Shown piece after piece: positions 12,850-24,817 of a stretch of 64,000 nucleotides of DNA. The stretch is from Pieris napi (lineage: Eukaryota > Arthropoda > Insecta > Lepidoptera > Pieridae): assembly GCF_905475465.1 (NCBI RefSeq), contig NC_062238.1, positions 12,865,368 to 12,929,367 on the forward strand, written 5' to 3'. The position numbers and the translations under genes were made by a program. How positions within the stretch are numbered: position 1 is the first letter of the stretch; the number at the start of each line of letters is the position of its first letter. The notes below the pieces were generated by a model that was given only the letters and a program-made list of their open reading frames with translations, was not told the origin of the DNA and did no database searches.

Positions 12850-13395
12850 CTAGCTGACCTGGCTAACTTCGTTCCGCCCTACAACCTTATAATATCGTTG
12901 TTACTTTAATTTAACTTATTTTAGGATTTCATTAATGTTAAGTATTACATTAATACAACTTTTTTGCAAATACAGAAATGTTTTATTGCTTGCCATTGCG
13001 AAAGAAGAATGGCAGTTTTACACATTAGGCATCTTCTCTCTAGCGTCAAAATGGCGATACTGCATGTTAAGCACTTTCTGATATCCAACATCTTTTGATC
13101 AGGATCAAAGCATGGTTATGCATCTCCTCATTCACCTCAAGGAATTTCTTGAACTGACACGAATTCGACGTAAAATGATGCGTAGTTTGATCAACAGATG
13201 GCACCATATGGTTTTTGTATTCGTAAAATTAATTTATTAATTTATTGTTATTCGACAACTTATCCGATATTTTATTGCTTATTCTGCTATTCGGGACGGA
13301 AACAAATCCAACAAATCAAAAACCATGGCAATCGGTCCAGCCGTTCTCGAGTTATAAGTGTTGTAACAAACACGACTTTCTTTTATAAATATAGA
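12850..13395 (-). mobile_element. Helitron-like element, type b (Hb1)
   Basis: The plus sense begins ctagctgacctggctaactt and ends aaatatagat. Read on the minus strand this gives TC at the 5' end and CTAG at the 3' end with host A and T outside. Internal block aatcggtccagccgttctcg is shared with the other type b copies. No coding capacity. Confidence 0.6.
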
Positions 13396-13410
13396 TGTTC
13401 ATAAACAAGA

Positions 13411-13650
13411 GCAGTGTTGGCGAATGCTTTCAGCGTGCGACCTTCATCCTTGAGGTCGTAGGTTCAATCTCCGGCTGTGCACCAATGGACTTTCTGTTTT
13501 CGTGTGCGTTTAACATTCGCTCGGAAGGTGAAGGAAAACATCGTGAGGAAACCGGCTTGCTTTAGACCCAAAAAGTCGACGGCTCATGAAACAGATACAG
13601 AAATCTGAGGCCCAGACCTAAAAAGGTTAGGTGTAGTGCCACTGGTTTGT
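13411..13650 (+). mobile_element. SINE family A (A3)
   Basis: Complete head (gcagtgttggcgaatgcttt, B box gtaggttcaatctcc), body and tail (tagtgccactgg). It starts 15 bp after the end of a Helitron at 12850-13395. The region corresponding to the gctgatcacctacttgcc landmark is deleted. Confidence 0.8.
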
Positions 13651-13984
13651 TTTTCTAAAAACAGTTCTAGATGCAGTCATCACTTAACATCATCATGACA
13701 ATTAATTGAACGGTGGCAACTATATGAAGTAAGTATTTATTTGATGAAAAGCTCAGTTGACTAACCATAAATCGCGGCATACAAACACGCCACTAAGCAT
13801 TTACTTAGTCTAAGTAAATTAACTTATTACTTGACATGCGACACGGTACACGCTACACATCTCCCTCCGTTATTACTTAAGCCATTTCACACGATACGCG
13901 TTTTAAATTTAAACTTTATTTATTAATAGCCTTATATCAGGATACAAAATGTATAAGTTATTGTTTTTCTTAATCTACGATGAC

Positions 13985-14240
13985 CGATTCTGTGTGCCTA
14001 CGGTCAAAGGCCTCTCCCATTGTTCTCCATTTTTCTTTATTGTATACCAATCTCGTCTAGGTTTTAGTATTCCCAGCCATTTCCAGGATTTATCACCCCA
14101 CCTTTTAAATTCCCTACCATAGTGTTACAATGTTGCTCCATTTTTCTACTTCTCTTATGGTGTGTCCAGCCCATTTCCATTTTAGTTCTTTTGTTTTATA
14201 TGCAACGTCAGCAAATCCTGTTTTATCTCTTGTTGTTTAA
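13985..14240 (-). mobile_element. LINE reverse transcriptase C-terminal fragment, degenerate
   Basis: The minus strand reads ELKWKWAGHTIREVEKWSNI, then a degraded block with WKWLG-like and 'NNGRGL' remnants. It is the region just before the WxPRDG block of the same LINE type as 3172-3345. Many stops. Confidence 0.5.
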
Positions 14241-14365
14241 ATTCTTGTTACTTATTTTGTCAACGACAATATTTAAACTTAGCTACATTCAAATGTAATA
14301 GGATGTTTTCTGTACAATGGGACGGAATATTGTTTAGTCAGAACGCATAATAAATAAGAACTAAG

Positions 14366-14394
14366 AATCAATACTTCTTTAAGAAGTATTGATT
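14366..14394. repeat. Perfect short hairpin
   Basis: Arms aatcaatacttctt and aagaagtattgatt around one T. Confidence 0.85.
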
Positions 14395-14773
14395 ACATAA
14401 GGGACAATTTTGTTGTATTTATTACATTATGTAGTCACGACATAATTCTAGTCTCTTCAAATATAGTTCTGATAAACCCGATTAAATATAATTTTGTTTT
14501 AAGCTAAAGTGGTGAGAGGTGAAATTGAGATCCCTTTAACTCTGTTTGATAATTCAAAAAGTTTACAGACTGAAATTGATTGTTATTTATAATTCGCTTC
14601 GGGGTAGAAACTCATCGACAGACAACTCATTTATTAGTCTTAAATGTCAAGTTTGATTTAATCAAGAAATAACTGGTATCGACTTTATCTGTGTAGATTT
14701 AATATTTCCAGAGAAAATATATATTAATAAAACCATTCATAAATATTTCTCTTTACACATATTTTATTAAGTA

Positions 14774-14994
14774 CTAGTGGACCCGACAGACGTTGTCCTG
14801 CATGATATTTCAAGCAATTAGTAAAGCAAAGTATGAAAGTACCGACTGCAGCGCTATCTGGCGGGCTGATTTGTGAATCTAAACCATTCCCAGATCCCCT
14901 TGAACACACACAAAAAATTTCATCAAAATCGGTCCAGTCGTTAGAGAGAAGTTCAGTGACATACACACTCACAGAAGAATTATATATATAAAGA
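14774..14994 (-). mobile_element. Small non-autonomous Helitron, type a (Ha1)
   Basis: 221-bp element. On the minus strand it starts TCTTTATATATATAATTC and ends GGGTCCACTAG, lying between a host A and T. These are Helitron signatures (5' TC, 3' CTAG, insertion at AT). It has no coding capacity; the 94-aa frame across it is chance. Confidence 0.7.
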
Positions 14995-15749
14995 TTAGCA
15001 GTCTTCAATGAAAAAACGTTATTAAAACATGTTACAAAAATACAGTTGATTAAAAGTTAAATTTAGATTATGTATAGTCAAGTTTGAGCAGTTCATGCAC
15101 TTTTAGTAGCTTAATAATAAAATAGAAGAAAGTACCAACAGGATTCATATCACCAGCGCAACATAATTGGTACGTCTTTAAATCGTTCCATGTGCTATTT
15201 AACGCAACGCCTATAGAATACCTTACACCTTTGAAAACACATAATTCACGGAGTCATGTTATCGTAGACCGTAATCAAAATACGTGTACGTAACTCGATT
15301 TATTCGTTTGTTTATACAAATAAATGTAAATTGAGAAATTAATTGGATGCTCGTGATTATTACGTTTTGTTATGGCTTGTTTTAAATTAATCGTAAATAA
15401 TTTGAGAGCTCTAACCAAATGGCTTGGAGTTAGATAATGGTAAAATGGAAATTAATGAGAAAATAATTTGACTAATAAATTAATCATGAAAATATATGGA
15501 ACGTTTTTAGATATGGAACTTAACATGATGTGACTTTATACTCTTATTTTTAATTCCGTATAATTCTGACAGCAATTTTGACATGTCAATTTCAATACGA
15601 GTCTGAACTTCTGAGTCTATACAGACATTTTATTTGTTAATGAATGTATATATTTTATTAAGTGCAGTGCTCACATTAAAAGTGCTTTTACGGCGAGTGA
15701 GAATTACGTCCCTTTTCATCACAAACAATTAAAAACGCACAAGTAAAGA

Positions 15750-15845
15750 TAATTTTTTTTTTTTTTAAAGGTTTACTAAACCTGGAATTAGTAGGCAGTG
15801 ATGCAGTGTCTATAGTCTGATTCAGACTTTGATTCCTCAAAATTG
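15750..15845 (-). mobile_element. SINE family C tail fragment
   Basis: The plus strand starts with a T-run followed by aaaggtttact, identical to the 3' end of the element at 23690-23865; no head is recognisable. Confidence 0.4.
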
Positions 15846-16318
15846 AGAAAAGATATTAAGAAAAGCTTTACCAGTGCTTGATACTTTAGGAAAATTCGTC
15901 GTGAATTTGTTCGGAAAACTACGAACCTATATATGAGGCAGTACCAGTTACATTGCCTTTCACAATTATTTCTTTAGCGGTGTGACGGTACAATTTTTAT
16001 TTAAAATTATTTCTTTAGTGGCGAGACGATACGGCGAACCTCAATATATGTGTTAACCTAAAAAGCCAGATCCATTTAAAATGTGAAACAAATAAGAAAA
16101 TCAGCAGTTGGCTCACGTTACCGGCCGTATTATGTAAAGCCGGTGATCCGGCTTACGCTCGAATGTAATAGACCTGCATCAAATACATCGCTTCTTTTAA
16201 TGCGTAGGCATACAATGGTGTTTTTACTTTATCAATCAACGTGGTACCTAAACTACCTATACCACAAACATATATTTAAATCATTATTATGTTCGTTCTT
16301 TTATTAACTGTATATGTT

Positions 16319-16803
16319 TTAATAGTATTGTGCCCCATGTGCAGAGGCTGTTTCAGCCCAGAGGAATCAGTCACCCATGTAGTCCTGGAATGCTGTGGCT
16401 AACCAACGTACAGTAATCTTCGGATTAGTGAGATAGCTCCGAGGTCAACGAAGCTCCCAGGAGAGCTCTGTGGTTCTGGAATGAGCTAGGCTAGCTAAGG
16501 TTGCCAGCAATAACGCACAACGGACCTAGTGAGAGTTTAAGTGAGAAAACTAAGTACCTTAAGTAGCTTTGACCTTTAACCTTTAACACATACGTACATA
16601 CCCTGACTTTTACACCATCACATAACACAGCCAAATTAGGTATTATTCAGATAAATTGTATTTAATAATTTTTATTGACTTTTCCTTTTGTAAATAGTTG
16701 AACCTTTGTGTAGATACGTATTCCATCTTTAGCTTTATCTTTATTATGTTTTGTTATATGTAATTTATGTTAGTTGTAGCATTGAAAATAAATAAATAAA
16801 TTT
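16319..16803 (+). mobile_element. LINE 3' end with a CCHC-type zinc knuckle
   Basis: The frame from about 16326 reads VLCPMCRGCFSPEESVTHVV then LECCG. The C-x2-C...H...C arrangement is the zinc-knuckle-like motif near the C-terminus of several insect LINE reverse transcriptases. The rest of the coding end is frameshifted, followed by an untranslated region with tttaataatttttattgact and ending in AATAAATAAATAAAT at about 16803. Confidence 0.6.
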
Positions 16804-17319
16804 TCGTCAATATTTGTCTATGCGTGTGTAGATTTTTATTGTAAAACATTATTTTGGTACGGATACTTAAATTTCTATTATAATGATTTCGTTTTTTATA
16901 TGGCGTAAGGACTACTGATTGTCAAATTTGATCATAGAGAATGGTAAATTCATTACGATAAAGCAAAGCCCGTATATAACCATAAAACAAAAGCTTTATA
17001 GCAAAAACGCCTTTATGGCTCACATAATTCTTAATAACATCGGCTATCTACGATCCAAAAATCATAAGAATTTACGTTAACAATACACTAAGGGAAACAT
17101 AATCAAAACATAAACATCGCAGAATGTTCGCGTGGATGTGGGGACAAACAGATACTCATCGTTCACTCATTTTTCATTGCTATTGGAAGTAAATAAGAGG
17201 CTGTTTTTTGTTCTGCTGAGTCATTCTCAGAAATTGGCATTCGTGCCTAAGCTAAGCCTAAGATTGTATAGGATAAATTTAATATCAATACCTTAAATCG
17301 AATTCATTTTGCATGATAG

Positions 17320-17553
17320 CTTAGACCCATTTTGCGGCGTAAAAAACAAAAGACCACGATACAGCCTTGCGATTCTGTAACTCACTTTTGTAACTCTCAC
17401 AGCGGTTTTCGCAGCGTCGGTCGCGTTCAAATCAGTCGTGAAGCAGTCATTTTATGATTTGGCATTGTGATAAGGAGGGAGTTTGTAGTTTATTGTTTGA
17501 GTTACAGAATCGCAAGGCTGATACAAAAATCTGAGACCCAGATCTGAAGGGTT
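17320..17553 (+). mobile_element. SINE family A fragment split by a MITE
   Basis: Left piece (17320-17362, cttagacccattttgcggcg) and right piece (17520-17553, gatacaaaaatctgagaccc) match neighbouring parts of the SINE body. A foldback MITE lies between them, flanked by GATAC on both sides. The left piece is degenerate. Confidence 0.5.
17362..17520. mobile_element. Foldback MITE family F (F1), nested in a SINE
   Basis: 159 bp with perfect 23-bp terminal inverted repeats: cagccttgcgattctgtaac plus tca at 17362-17384 and its reverse complement at 17498-17520. If the termini are taken as AGCCTTGCG/CGCAAGGCT, the flanks are GATAC on both sides, a possible 5-bp target duplication. No ORF. Confidence 0.75.
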
Positions 17554-17810
17554 TTCGTGTTTGTAGAAAACATTTCTAAAGGAATATCTCAATATCAAGT
17601 GATATATCAATAGTTAAAGTAAAAATATGACGGAGTGCCGAAGACCTCGTATGTAAACATACAGTGTTAGTACACACTTATTGTATGTGTCGGTCTTCTT
17701 TTATTTTTCATGTCCAAATGTATATTCCATTTTTGTTTAAATTTATTATCATTAAGTACTTGTTACCGTTAGAAACGGGAAATTTCAAATATAAATTACA
17801 ATAATTTATC

Positions 17811-18022
17811 AAAATTTTTATTCATATAGGTTTACTTATGAACGTCAAAAAAGAAATATATATTAAATGCTTCTAATTTTACAGCCAGTTCTCAAATCAA
17901 GGGCGTAGAACGGAAGAGAAGAACTGGCAATAAACTCTCCGCCACTAAGTTTTTTGTTTTATACAATGTTTGTTAGGAGCTGCAACCATTATACCACGTT
18001 CTACTTGACATCTTAAGTAAAT
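17811..18022 (-). repeat. LINE-3'-end-like repeat, family D (D1)
   Basis: Family D is related to E but has its own upstream block. The minus-strand order is gatgtcaagtagaacgtggt (start), gtggcggagagtttattgcc, cttctcttccgttctacgcc, tagaagcatttaatatata and a tatgaataaaaattttga tail. Confidence 0.6.
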
Positions 18023-18647
18023 GTATCAATCACTATAGCCTTCTCTTATATATATCTTGTTATAAAAATAAGTTTTTTTTATTTAATTTCGTTTGTGTCA
18101 TGAAAAAATAATCTCTGGTTTAAAAAGGTTTAGTGATGTTCAAGTAAATATTAGTAGAAAAATTTAAATACGACAGAAACCATCTCGGCAATATCACACA
18201 CAATTTAAGAATCCCAATACGTCTGTTTGGCTAGCAAACCGCGGGATCGAATCCAATCTAATTTAACGTTGTGTAATTCGTCCGCCCGCCTACCGTTTGC
18301 CGCCTAACACCAAGCGCCGCCCGCCCAAACCTACAGAACACCCATCTAAAATTAGACGCACAAACAAATAAGGACTGTACGTGATTGCAAATCGAATTCT
18401 AACTTATATTCTCAATGTGTGACTGAGTTTGTAAGCTTAAACCACTTAAACCATAAAATCTTCTATTAAATTAGTTATCGTGTACTCTTAAGCGATTTAA
18501 AACCGAAGAAAGAAATGAATGAAGAATAGAAATTATATGTCGAATTGATGGTTATCAAACTATTTGTAAAACAATGTTTTTTATCATAATGTCATCATAA
18601 TGATTTGTCTATGCAATGATAATAAATCTGAGCCAAAAATAGTTTTT
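18023..18647. other. Unassigned intron with a GC-rich patch
   Basis: 18230-18360 is pyrimidine- and GC-rich (gtccgcccgcctaccgtttg) and apparently single-copy in the window; no coding frame. Confidence 0.4.
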
Positions 18648-18752
18648 TGAGTTCTTCTCGTCCGTTCTACACCCTTTTGAGAACTGGCAATGAATATAAA
18701 TTTAGAAGCTTTAATTTATTTTTTTGTGTTATGTATATGAATAAATTTCAGT
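18648..18752 (+). repeat. Family D repeat fragment (D2)
   Basis: Tail half only: gttcttctcgtccgttctac, gagaactggcaatgaatata, tgtatatgaataaattt. Confidence 0.5.
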
Positions 18753-19183
18753 TTGTTGCAATACGTTTTTGAATACAGGCGCCATTTATTATATGAATTA
18801 GAATACTTCATAAAATACCAACCTCATTGCCTATACTTAAATTGATTTGTACCTTCATAATTATATAATTTTATCAATATTAAACAGCTCGACTACGACT
18901 AGCTAGGTACGTTATATAATCGGATCGTTTATATCAAGATGGCCGCAAAATATGTCAGACCTGATCCCGGTAGCCCAGGTGCGCCTGAATAGGCCACAAA
19001 ATCGCAACAGCCTCACGGCTAAATTGTTGGATGAGGTCGTGTGGTGCAAGTTACGGAAATAAGAGATTGTAAGGTTTTTCTTTCTTTTTGTAATAAATTT
19101 ACAGGATTTTCTTTTTATTTTTTACAAAAGGGCCTTGCTGTGATAAAGTATGATGTTTTGTTGAAACAAATTTCTAACTGTAA

Positions 19184-19430
19184 ACTCAAGCTCAAAATAC
19201 TTTAAACGTAACCAAGTACACTTTTGACGTCAACATAAAAGATGTTCAATTGATTCTAAATTTACATTTACTACCAGTTCGCAAGTCAAGGGCGTAGAGC
19301 GGGCAAGACAAACTGGCAAGAAACTCTCCGCCATTCTTTTTAATCACCAAGTTTTGAGTCAAGCAAATCAATCCCAAGGAACGAGGAACATTTAAATAAC
19401 TGTCAAATTTATAAAAAGTTTTATTTATTA
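19184..19430 (-). repeat. LINE-3'-end-like repeat, family E (E2)
   Basis: Minus-strand copy covering ctcaagctcaaaatac (tail), ctaccagttcgcaagtcaag, gaaactctccgccattcttt and the gtcaaatttataaaaag block. The longest copy of family E here. Confidence 0.6.
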
Positions 19431-20459
19431 ATTTACGTTTAACGAGAGTTTTGAATTATAATGGTAATAGTGGTATCAGTGAGAATAAACAATGTTAAAA
19501 TGGCGCTTAAATCAGTTAATACCTTCGCCTTCTCAAGTCACCTTTTGAAAGGTTAAAACGTTTCGGTTGGTGTAAAAGACTTTTTAATTGCAAATTTATT
19601 TCTATTTTTAAGTGTCTTTTAATGAGGGACTAAAATATTTTCTTAGTGTTTTATTTACACTTTAGATGACAAATTGTGAAAAATGTAAATTAAGTCCACA
19701 TCATATTGTCTCGGACTTTACCTTTTCGATTTTAAATATCATATTTTTATGAGAATTTAGTTTACTTGAGTGATGTTATTTGAAAATATCGAAATTTACG
19801 TAATAAATACTTGCAAATTTCCTTTACTTGGGGAAAAGGAATATATCGCAGGGAAACTAATAACCCAAAAATTTACGGCGTGTTTAAAGTACAATTATTT
19901 GAAGTTCATATTTATTTTCAAGTGAAATAAGATTTTTATATTGTTATTATACTATTATTTTTAGATATTAAATAATTAAAAAAGTATTCCAAAATATTTT
20001 TATAGCATAACTTTTATGGTGAGAGAATTTTTTTTCAACTACACCTATAGGTTCTTCCTTTCATCCTTGCCGCATCACAATTTATTTTCTTAGTCTTTAA
20101 ACTCTTTAAGTTTTGTAGTGAAAGAGGGACATTGAATGCTTTTTTTTATTAAAAAATATATATTTATCAATTGTTTCTACACAACGCTCAAAGTTCTTAT
20201 TTGAGAGCCTCAGGAAATATATAGAGGTATATTGTGTTGTATTTTCGCATACAGTGGAAGGCTGTGAATTTATCTGTTAGTTTCCAAACCGATTGGATGC
20301 ATACTGGAACTAAAATATGCCACATACCAAACTGGACATAACTATTTTTGTATGACTACTTTTTGTTAAATAAAATTAATTAATTTCATTAGACATGATT
20401 AAGACAATATACAGGTCATAGAACTTTGTATCACCGTTAGTCTCCGCTAAAAAAAACAC

Positions 20460-20687
20460 CCGCTACTCTTCTCTTTGAAGACACTCGCCTTAAAGCCACA
20501 ACCAGCATCAGAGTACTAGGTATCAAACGTTCACGTATAACCTCGACGTCCGGTTTTTGCCGCGCACCACACCTATGTGGAACCAGCTACCCACTGAAGT
20601 ATAGTAACGCACTTGCGAACCCTCTGGCGTTAAGTGTCATGGGCGAAGGTGAGCCTACTGACCGTTTACCCACTTTCTTTAAAAAAG
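20460..20687 (+). mobile_element. Jockey-like LINE with internal deletion (J6)
   Basis: Starts with a block translating as DTRLKATTSIRVLGI, part of the reverse transcriptase C-terminal half, then jumps directly to the LDV..FCRAPHLCGTSYP region and the 3' tail. Several hundred bases expected between these blocks are missing, so the copy is internally deleted. Confidence 0.55.
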
Positions 20688-21217
20688 TTATATATAGTCT
20701 ATGGTGAATTTATATTCTGTAGACGCGACTTTAGCTAGCTTTTTGGGCTAATAAGAAGTCAATCTATAGTCGCGCCCGCTTTGCAAGTTCTTAATAATGA
20801 GATTAAATATTTACGTGTAGTTACATGAACTTCATTATGAGAATTTTTGAGTGATTCGCTTGTGTACTACACACAGCGGTGAACTATTAATTAAAACAAT
20901 ACTTCAACAGGTAATTCAGTGCTAACGTATTTCATGCGTTATTCGATATTTCACCAAATATTTAATCAGAAATGCGATACAAAATCATTTTATATAACTT
21001 AATTACACTGTTCGACATATTAAACTGATTATACAATAGAATTTCATATAATTTCGCTGAAATTTATTATTTTCTCTGGTTTTATTACCAAATAGTTGAT
21101 CATTATGCTTTATTCGTTTGCACAAAACAATTTTAGGCTTAATTTAATATAATTTTGTACGATGGCAACATTATTAAGATCATGAAAACAAAAGAAAATG
21201 TCTAAAAAAGAAAAATT

Positions 21218-21379
21218 TGTTTTTTGGGGTGGACAACTTTATCTTATCACTCAGAGGTTTGAAATATAAATAGTAGTCGATTCTCAGACTTACTGAATAT
21301 ACAAAAATCATAAGAATTGGTCGAGCCGTTTCGGAGGAGTATGGGACATTGTGACACGAGAATTTTATATATATAGAGA
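21218..21379 (-). mobile_element. Helitron type b fragment (Hb4)
   Basis: Only the 5' part (in Helitron sense) remains: the plus strand shows attggtcgagccgtttcgga, gacacgagaattttatatat and agaga. The CTAG end is not seen. Confidence 0.55.
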
Positions 21380-23177
21380 TAAATTCTAATGTCAATAAGT
21401 AAAATAAATTAAAATCGCTTTAATAAGTTCAAAAACTACTTTCTAAAAACAAATTGATGAGAAAATAAGCTTGTCCTCAAACAGGGGTCTCATTGGAGAT
21501 CTTCGCAATAATTAAAATATATAGCATAAAGCAAAACAATAGTATTATTGTGTAATGTTTAAATTTACTCTTGTGAAATCGGAAATGAAATCATGGAAAC
21601 CAATTAACCAAAATGAAATGAGTTTATTTTGTTTTGAATATAAACACCGTGATTATATTAATTTTCCACTTGGTACGATAAAATCTGACGTTTCAATCGC
21701 GTGACAGGCGACATTATCGCTTTTATTGCCGCGTATTTGCATAATTGCCGTTTTTTGCTTCGAATAATCTGGTTTAGATTTGTCGCTTGTTTGTCGTAAT
21801 ATTTATTTTAATATTACCGGTACCTTTGAACCATAGATATTAGGATAACTGAATAAAGCTTTTCTTTGCTGGATTTTAATTTTTTTTGCAGATTTTTTTT
21901 TATTAACCATCATAACATCACACGGAATAGGATATTGTTGTGGTATATCCAATACATTATACGAGTACTAATATTCAAAGATATTATGGAGCTGTCCCAT
22001 TTATACAGTGGTCACAAGATTATGACAGATAAAAGAAATAGTTTGCGCTTAAAGAATAATGGAAACATGTCTGAAGGTTAAACCCGGGACGACCACAGAC
22101 AATAATAATAAAGATATAAAATCTGACTGTTAAATGTAAATCAAACTGGAACCTCGTTTTACGGGCTGTTGTCAACCATCTTGGCCTATGAATATTGACG
22201 TTTTTGAAACTGTTCAAGACACTATGCATAGTTATTGTTTTAAAAAAAACGTAGCTTTAACTACGTTTGTGACTTAAAACTTTTGATGTCTAATATAAAT
22301 AATAAACTAATTATTTAGAGGCCTTACTTGTCCTTCGTAAGAGGTTCTTGAAGAGTTCTTCTAAGGGGCACTTCTACAATTTTCTTTATTTATTTTCAGT
22401 ATTTATAAAATTTATATTATTAATGGCATTATTTATTTGGTATGTTATAGTTCGGGGTTGAAGTCACCACCCAACGGTTGAATTAATCGTAAGGTTCTGG
22501 ATTCGGCTCCTGGACACATAGTTAATTTACAGATGTGAAAGAAATGTTTATGAGTTGCAATACTTCATTTAATTTGCTAACTGTGATATTAATTAAAACT
22601 TGAGAGACGAATACGAGAGGCACAGGTATATATTCGAGTGCGAAAGAGATAGATTATAGGTCAGACAGGGAGTAAAGTTTTAATAAGCTTTTAAATGTAC
22701 CGCAATACAACAGGTATTTGTTTTAAATGTGTGGGATTTCTCACAAAACTTTCCAGGCCCCGGGCATATTTTTATATTCTGAAGGAATTATTACAAAAGT
22801 GACGGAGCAATCACGTAAATATCATTAGCGATACGCTTTTAATACTAAGTTTCCGTACCGTATTCAAAGTTTACGACATGCTACGGATATTGAAAGAACT
22901 ACGAGAAATCTTTCGCCTTAAGGGAGTCCTCGTCTTAAGTGTCAATGACCCCTATTAACTAGTTAATGAATTGTTTAATGAGTCAATCAATTGACTTTTA
23001 AACTGTCTAGTTTAATCAGAAAAAAACAATCCTTTCTTTAAATAATAGTGTATTAGTCATTATTTTAACTATAACACTAATTTGTCTCTTTTGGTCAAGT
23101 TGTGTTTACGCTGTGAAGAAAATTGACACAAGGATATTTTAGTTTACTAACGGTGCAATAAAAATAAATAAAATAAA
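21380..23177. other. Long unassigned intron
   Basis: AT-rich; several chance short ORFs; no repeat family recognised. Confidence 0.45.
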
Positions 23178-23389
23178 CCAGTGGCGCTACAAACTGTATC
23201 TATTTCATGACCATTTGTTTGAACCTGACTTAAACCGGTTGTCATGATGTTTTCCTTCACGGTTCGAGCGAATACTAAATGCGCAGATAGACAGAAAGTC
23301 CATTGGCGCACAGCCGGGGATCGAACCTACGATCTTAGGGATAGGAGCCGCACGCTGAAGCCAACCAACCAAATAGACCAACACTGCAC
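23178..23389 (-). mobile_element. SINE family A (A4)
   Basis: Minus-strand copy with tail, body and tRNA-like head (cacagccggggatcgaacct is the reverse of the B box region). Its head and the adjoining host DNA are duplicated in inverted orientation at 24214-24303. Confidence 0.8.
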
Positions 23390-23431
23390 AATAAAATATA
23401 CAATAGGCGACATTAAAAGGTAAACCCGTGT
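23342..23431. repeat. 90-bp inverted duplication, left arm
   Basis: Perfect reverse complement of 24214-24303. It covers the SINE head of the copy at 23178-23389 and 42 bp of DNA beyond the SINE. Confidence 0.9.
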
Positions 23432-23689
23432 TTAGATACTCCATGTTAAATAAATAAGCTGTCGTAATTGAAAGGAGGTGTTTACATTGAAAATATTTTT
23501 GTCCCGAACCTTGAGCCATTGTCCCGCAAGACTTGTAATCGAAGGGACTTGTTTACTCGTCCTCCAACGAAAACAAAAGATTTTAATATTCCATTAGGCG
23601 TTTTAGATTATATTTATTTTACGTGGAAGCGCTTAATATAAGACAATTCAGTATAAACAAAGATATATATATGTTCTATAATTTGTATT

Positions 23690-23865
23690 ATATTTTTTTT
23701 TTAAAGGTTTACTGACACACGTAGCAATATTTTACGATATTAGTGATTTTGTATAAATATAATATAATGTTTTAGAGATAATGTATAAAAAGAATCTCTA
23801 AATGACAAAGCCGGGATTCCAGCTCAATTTTGGTTGGGAATCCTTAACCACTAGGCTAATAGTAC
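23690..23865 (-). mobile_element. tRNA-headed SINE-like element, family C
   Basis: Minus-strand head attagcctagtggttaagga with a weak B box (tggaatcccggc); the 3' end is agtaaacctttaaaaaaaa. The same tail appears at 15750-15845. Confidence 0.5.
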
Positions 23866-24213
23866 TAAAGAAATATTTCTCGGAAAACTTTAATTGTATA
23901 AAAATAAAACCATGTATTACAATATTATCTGGTAAAAATTAAGTGTCCACGCTTCTCTTTTTTCGTTTGGGGAATAAAATACTACTATGAGGTTACTCCA
24001 GATAGGGAAAACGCAGACGCGTCTGGTCCAACGCCTTAATCTGACCTAGTGAGTTCAAAGACCAGATCTATCTATCAGATTAAGATTATGTCAAAGCCAG
24101 CTGTAGTAGTGGGTTATTTGTTACACACTGGGAATGACAGCCTCAAAACAGATACGTGAAACAATAATAATCGTAAGCGGCCTGCGATTTCAGTTTTTTA
24201 GGTTTTACTTTTA

Positions 24214-24303
24214 ACACGGGTTTACCTTTTAATGTCGCCTATTGTATATTTTATTGTGCAGTGTTGGTCTATTTGGTTGGTTGGCTTCAGCGTGCGGCTC
24301 CTA
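24214..24303. repeat. 90-bp inverted duplication, right arm
   Basis: Perfect reverse complement of 23342-23431, 782 bp away. It ends exactly where LINE coding sequence begins. Confidence 0.9.
24258..24303 (+). mobile_element. SINE family A head fragment, inverted duplicate
   Basis: Only the first 46 bases of the SINE head, including its A-box area, identical to the reverse complement of the head at 23342-23387. It stops abruptly and continues as a LINE coding tail at 24304. Confidence 0.75.
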
Positions 24304-24510
24304 ATCGGTTGCCGTCTAAGGTTCGTAACATTAGCGTGTTTGATCAGTTCAAAAGGGCATTAAAGACACACATCAGAATGGGTCCATTAGAATAAAATTG
24401 GGTTAGCTGATGACGACGTGTATCTCGTTCGTATATACTTAATATTAAATTTCTCATGTAAATAAAAAATAATTTTTCAATGAGAAATAAAGTTCTTTAA
24501 ACATTACTTG
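24304..24510 (+). mobile_element. LINE C-terminal fragment fused to a SINE head
   Basis: The frame starting at about 24306 reads RLPSKVRNISVFDQFKRALK, then THIRMGPLE and a stop. 'LPxxVRxxxSxxxFKxxLK' is the usual C-terminal end of several insect LINE ORF2 proteins. An untranslated stretch with AATAAA-like signals follows. The 5' boundary is an abrupt join to a 46-bp SINE head. Confidence 0.55.
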
Positions 24511-24788
24511 AGCTAATAATATTTCTCCATAAAAAGATTTCATGCAACCGGGTATAATGTTTCACACCTTTTTATTTATTACATCCTACTTCCTTTGAGT
24601 GTCAAGACCTGTTTCAGGGTTGCCATGTGAACAAATTACTTCAGTATTTAAGACAGACTTGACTTTGATAAATATATACGAATGTTGCTGGAAAGATACG
24701 AATGAGTACTTTCGTTAAAATATGATGATGATTTCTATGAACTATAATAACTTTGTTTGTAAAGCATTTTGCTGAACAAATGGTAAGA

Positions 24789-24817
24789 GAAATAGAATAC
24801 TATCAGTATTCTATTTC
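24789..24817. repeat. Perfect short hairpin
   Basis: Arms gaaatagaatact and agtattctatttc around ATC, at the edge of a family D repeat. Confidence 0.85.

Noticed and set aside
23205..23519. 104-aa minus-strand ORF
   Set aside because: Most of it is antisense or sense of a SINE family A copy; no independent support.
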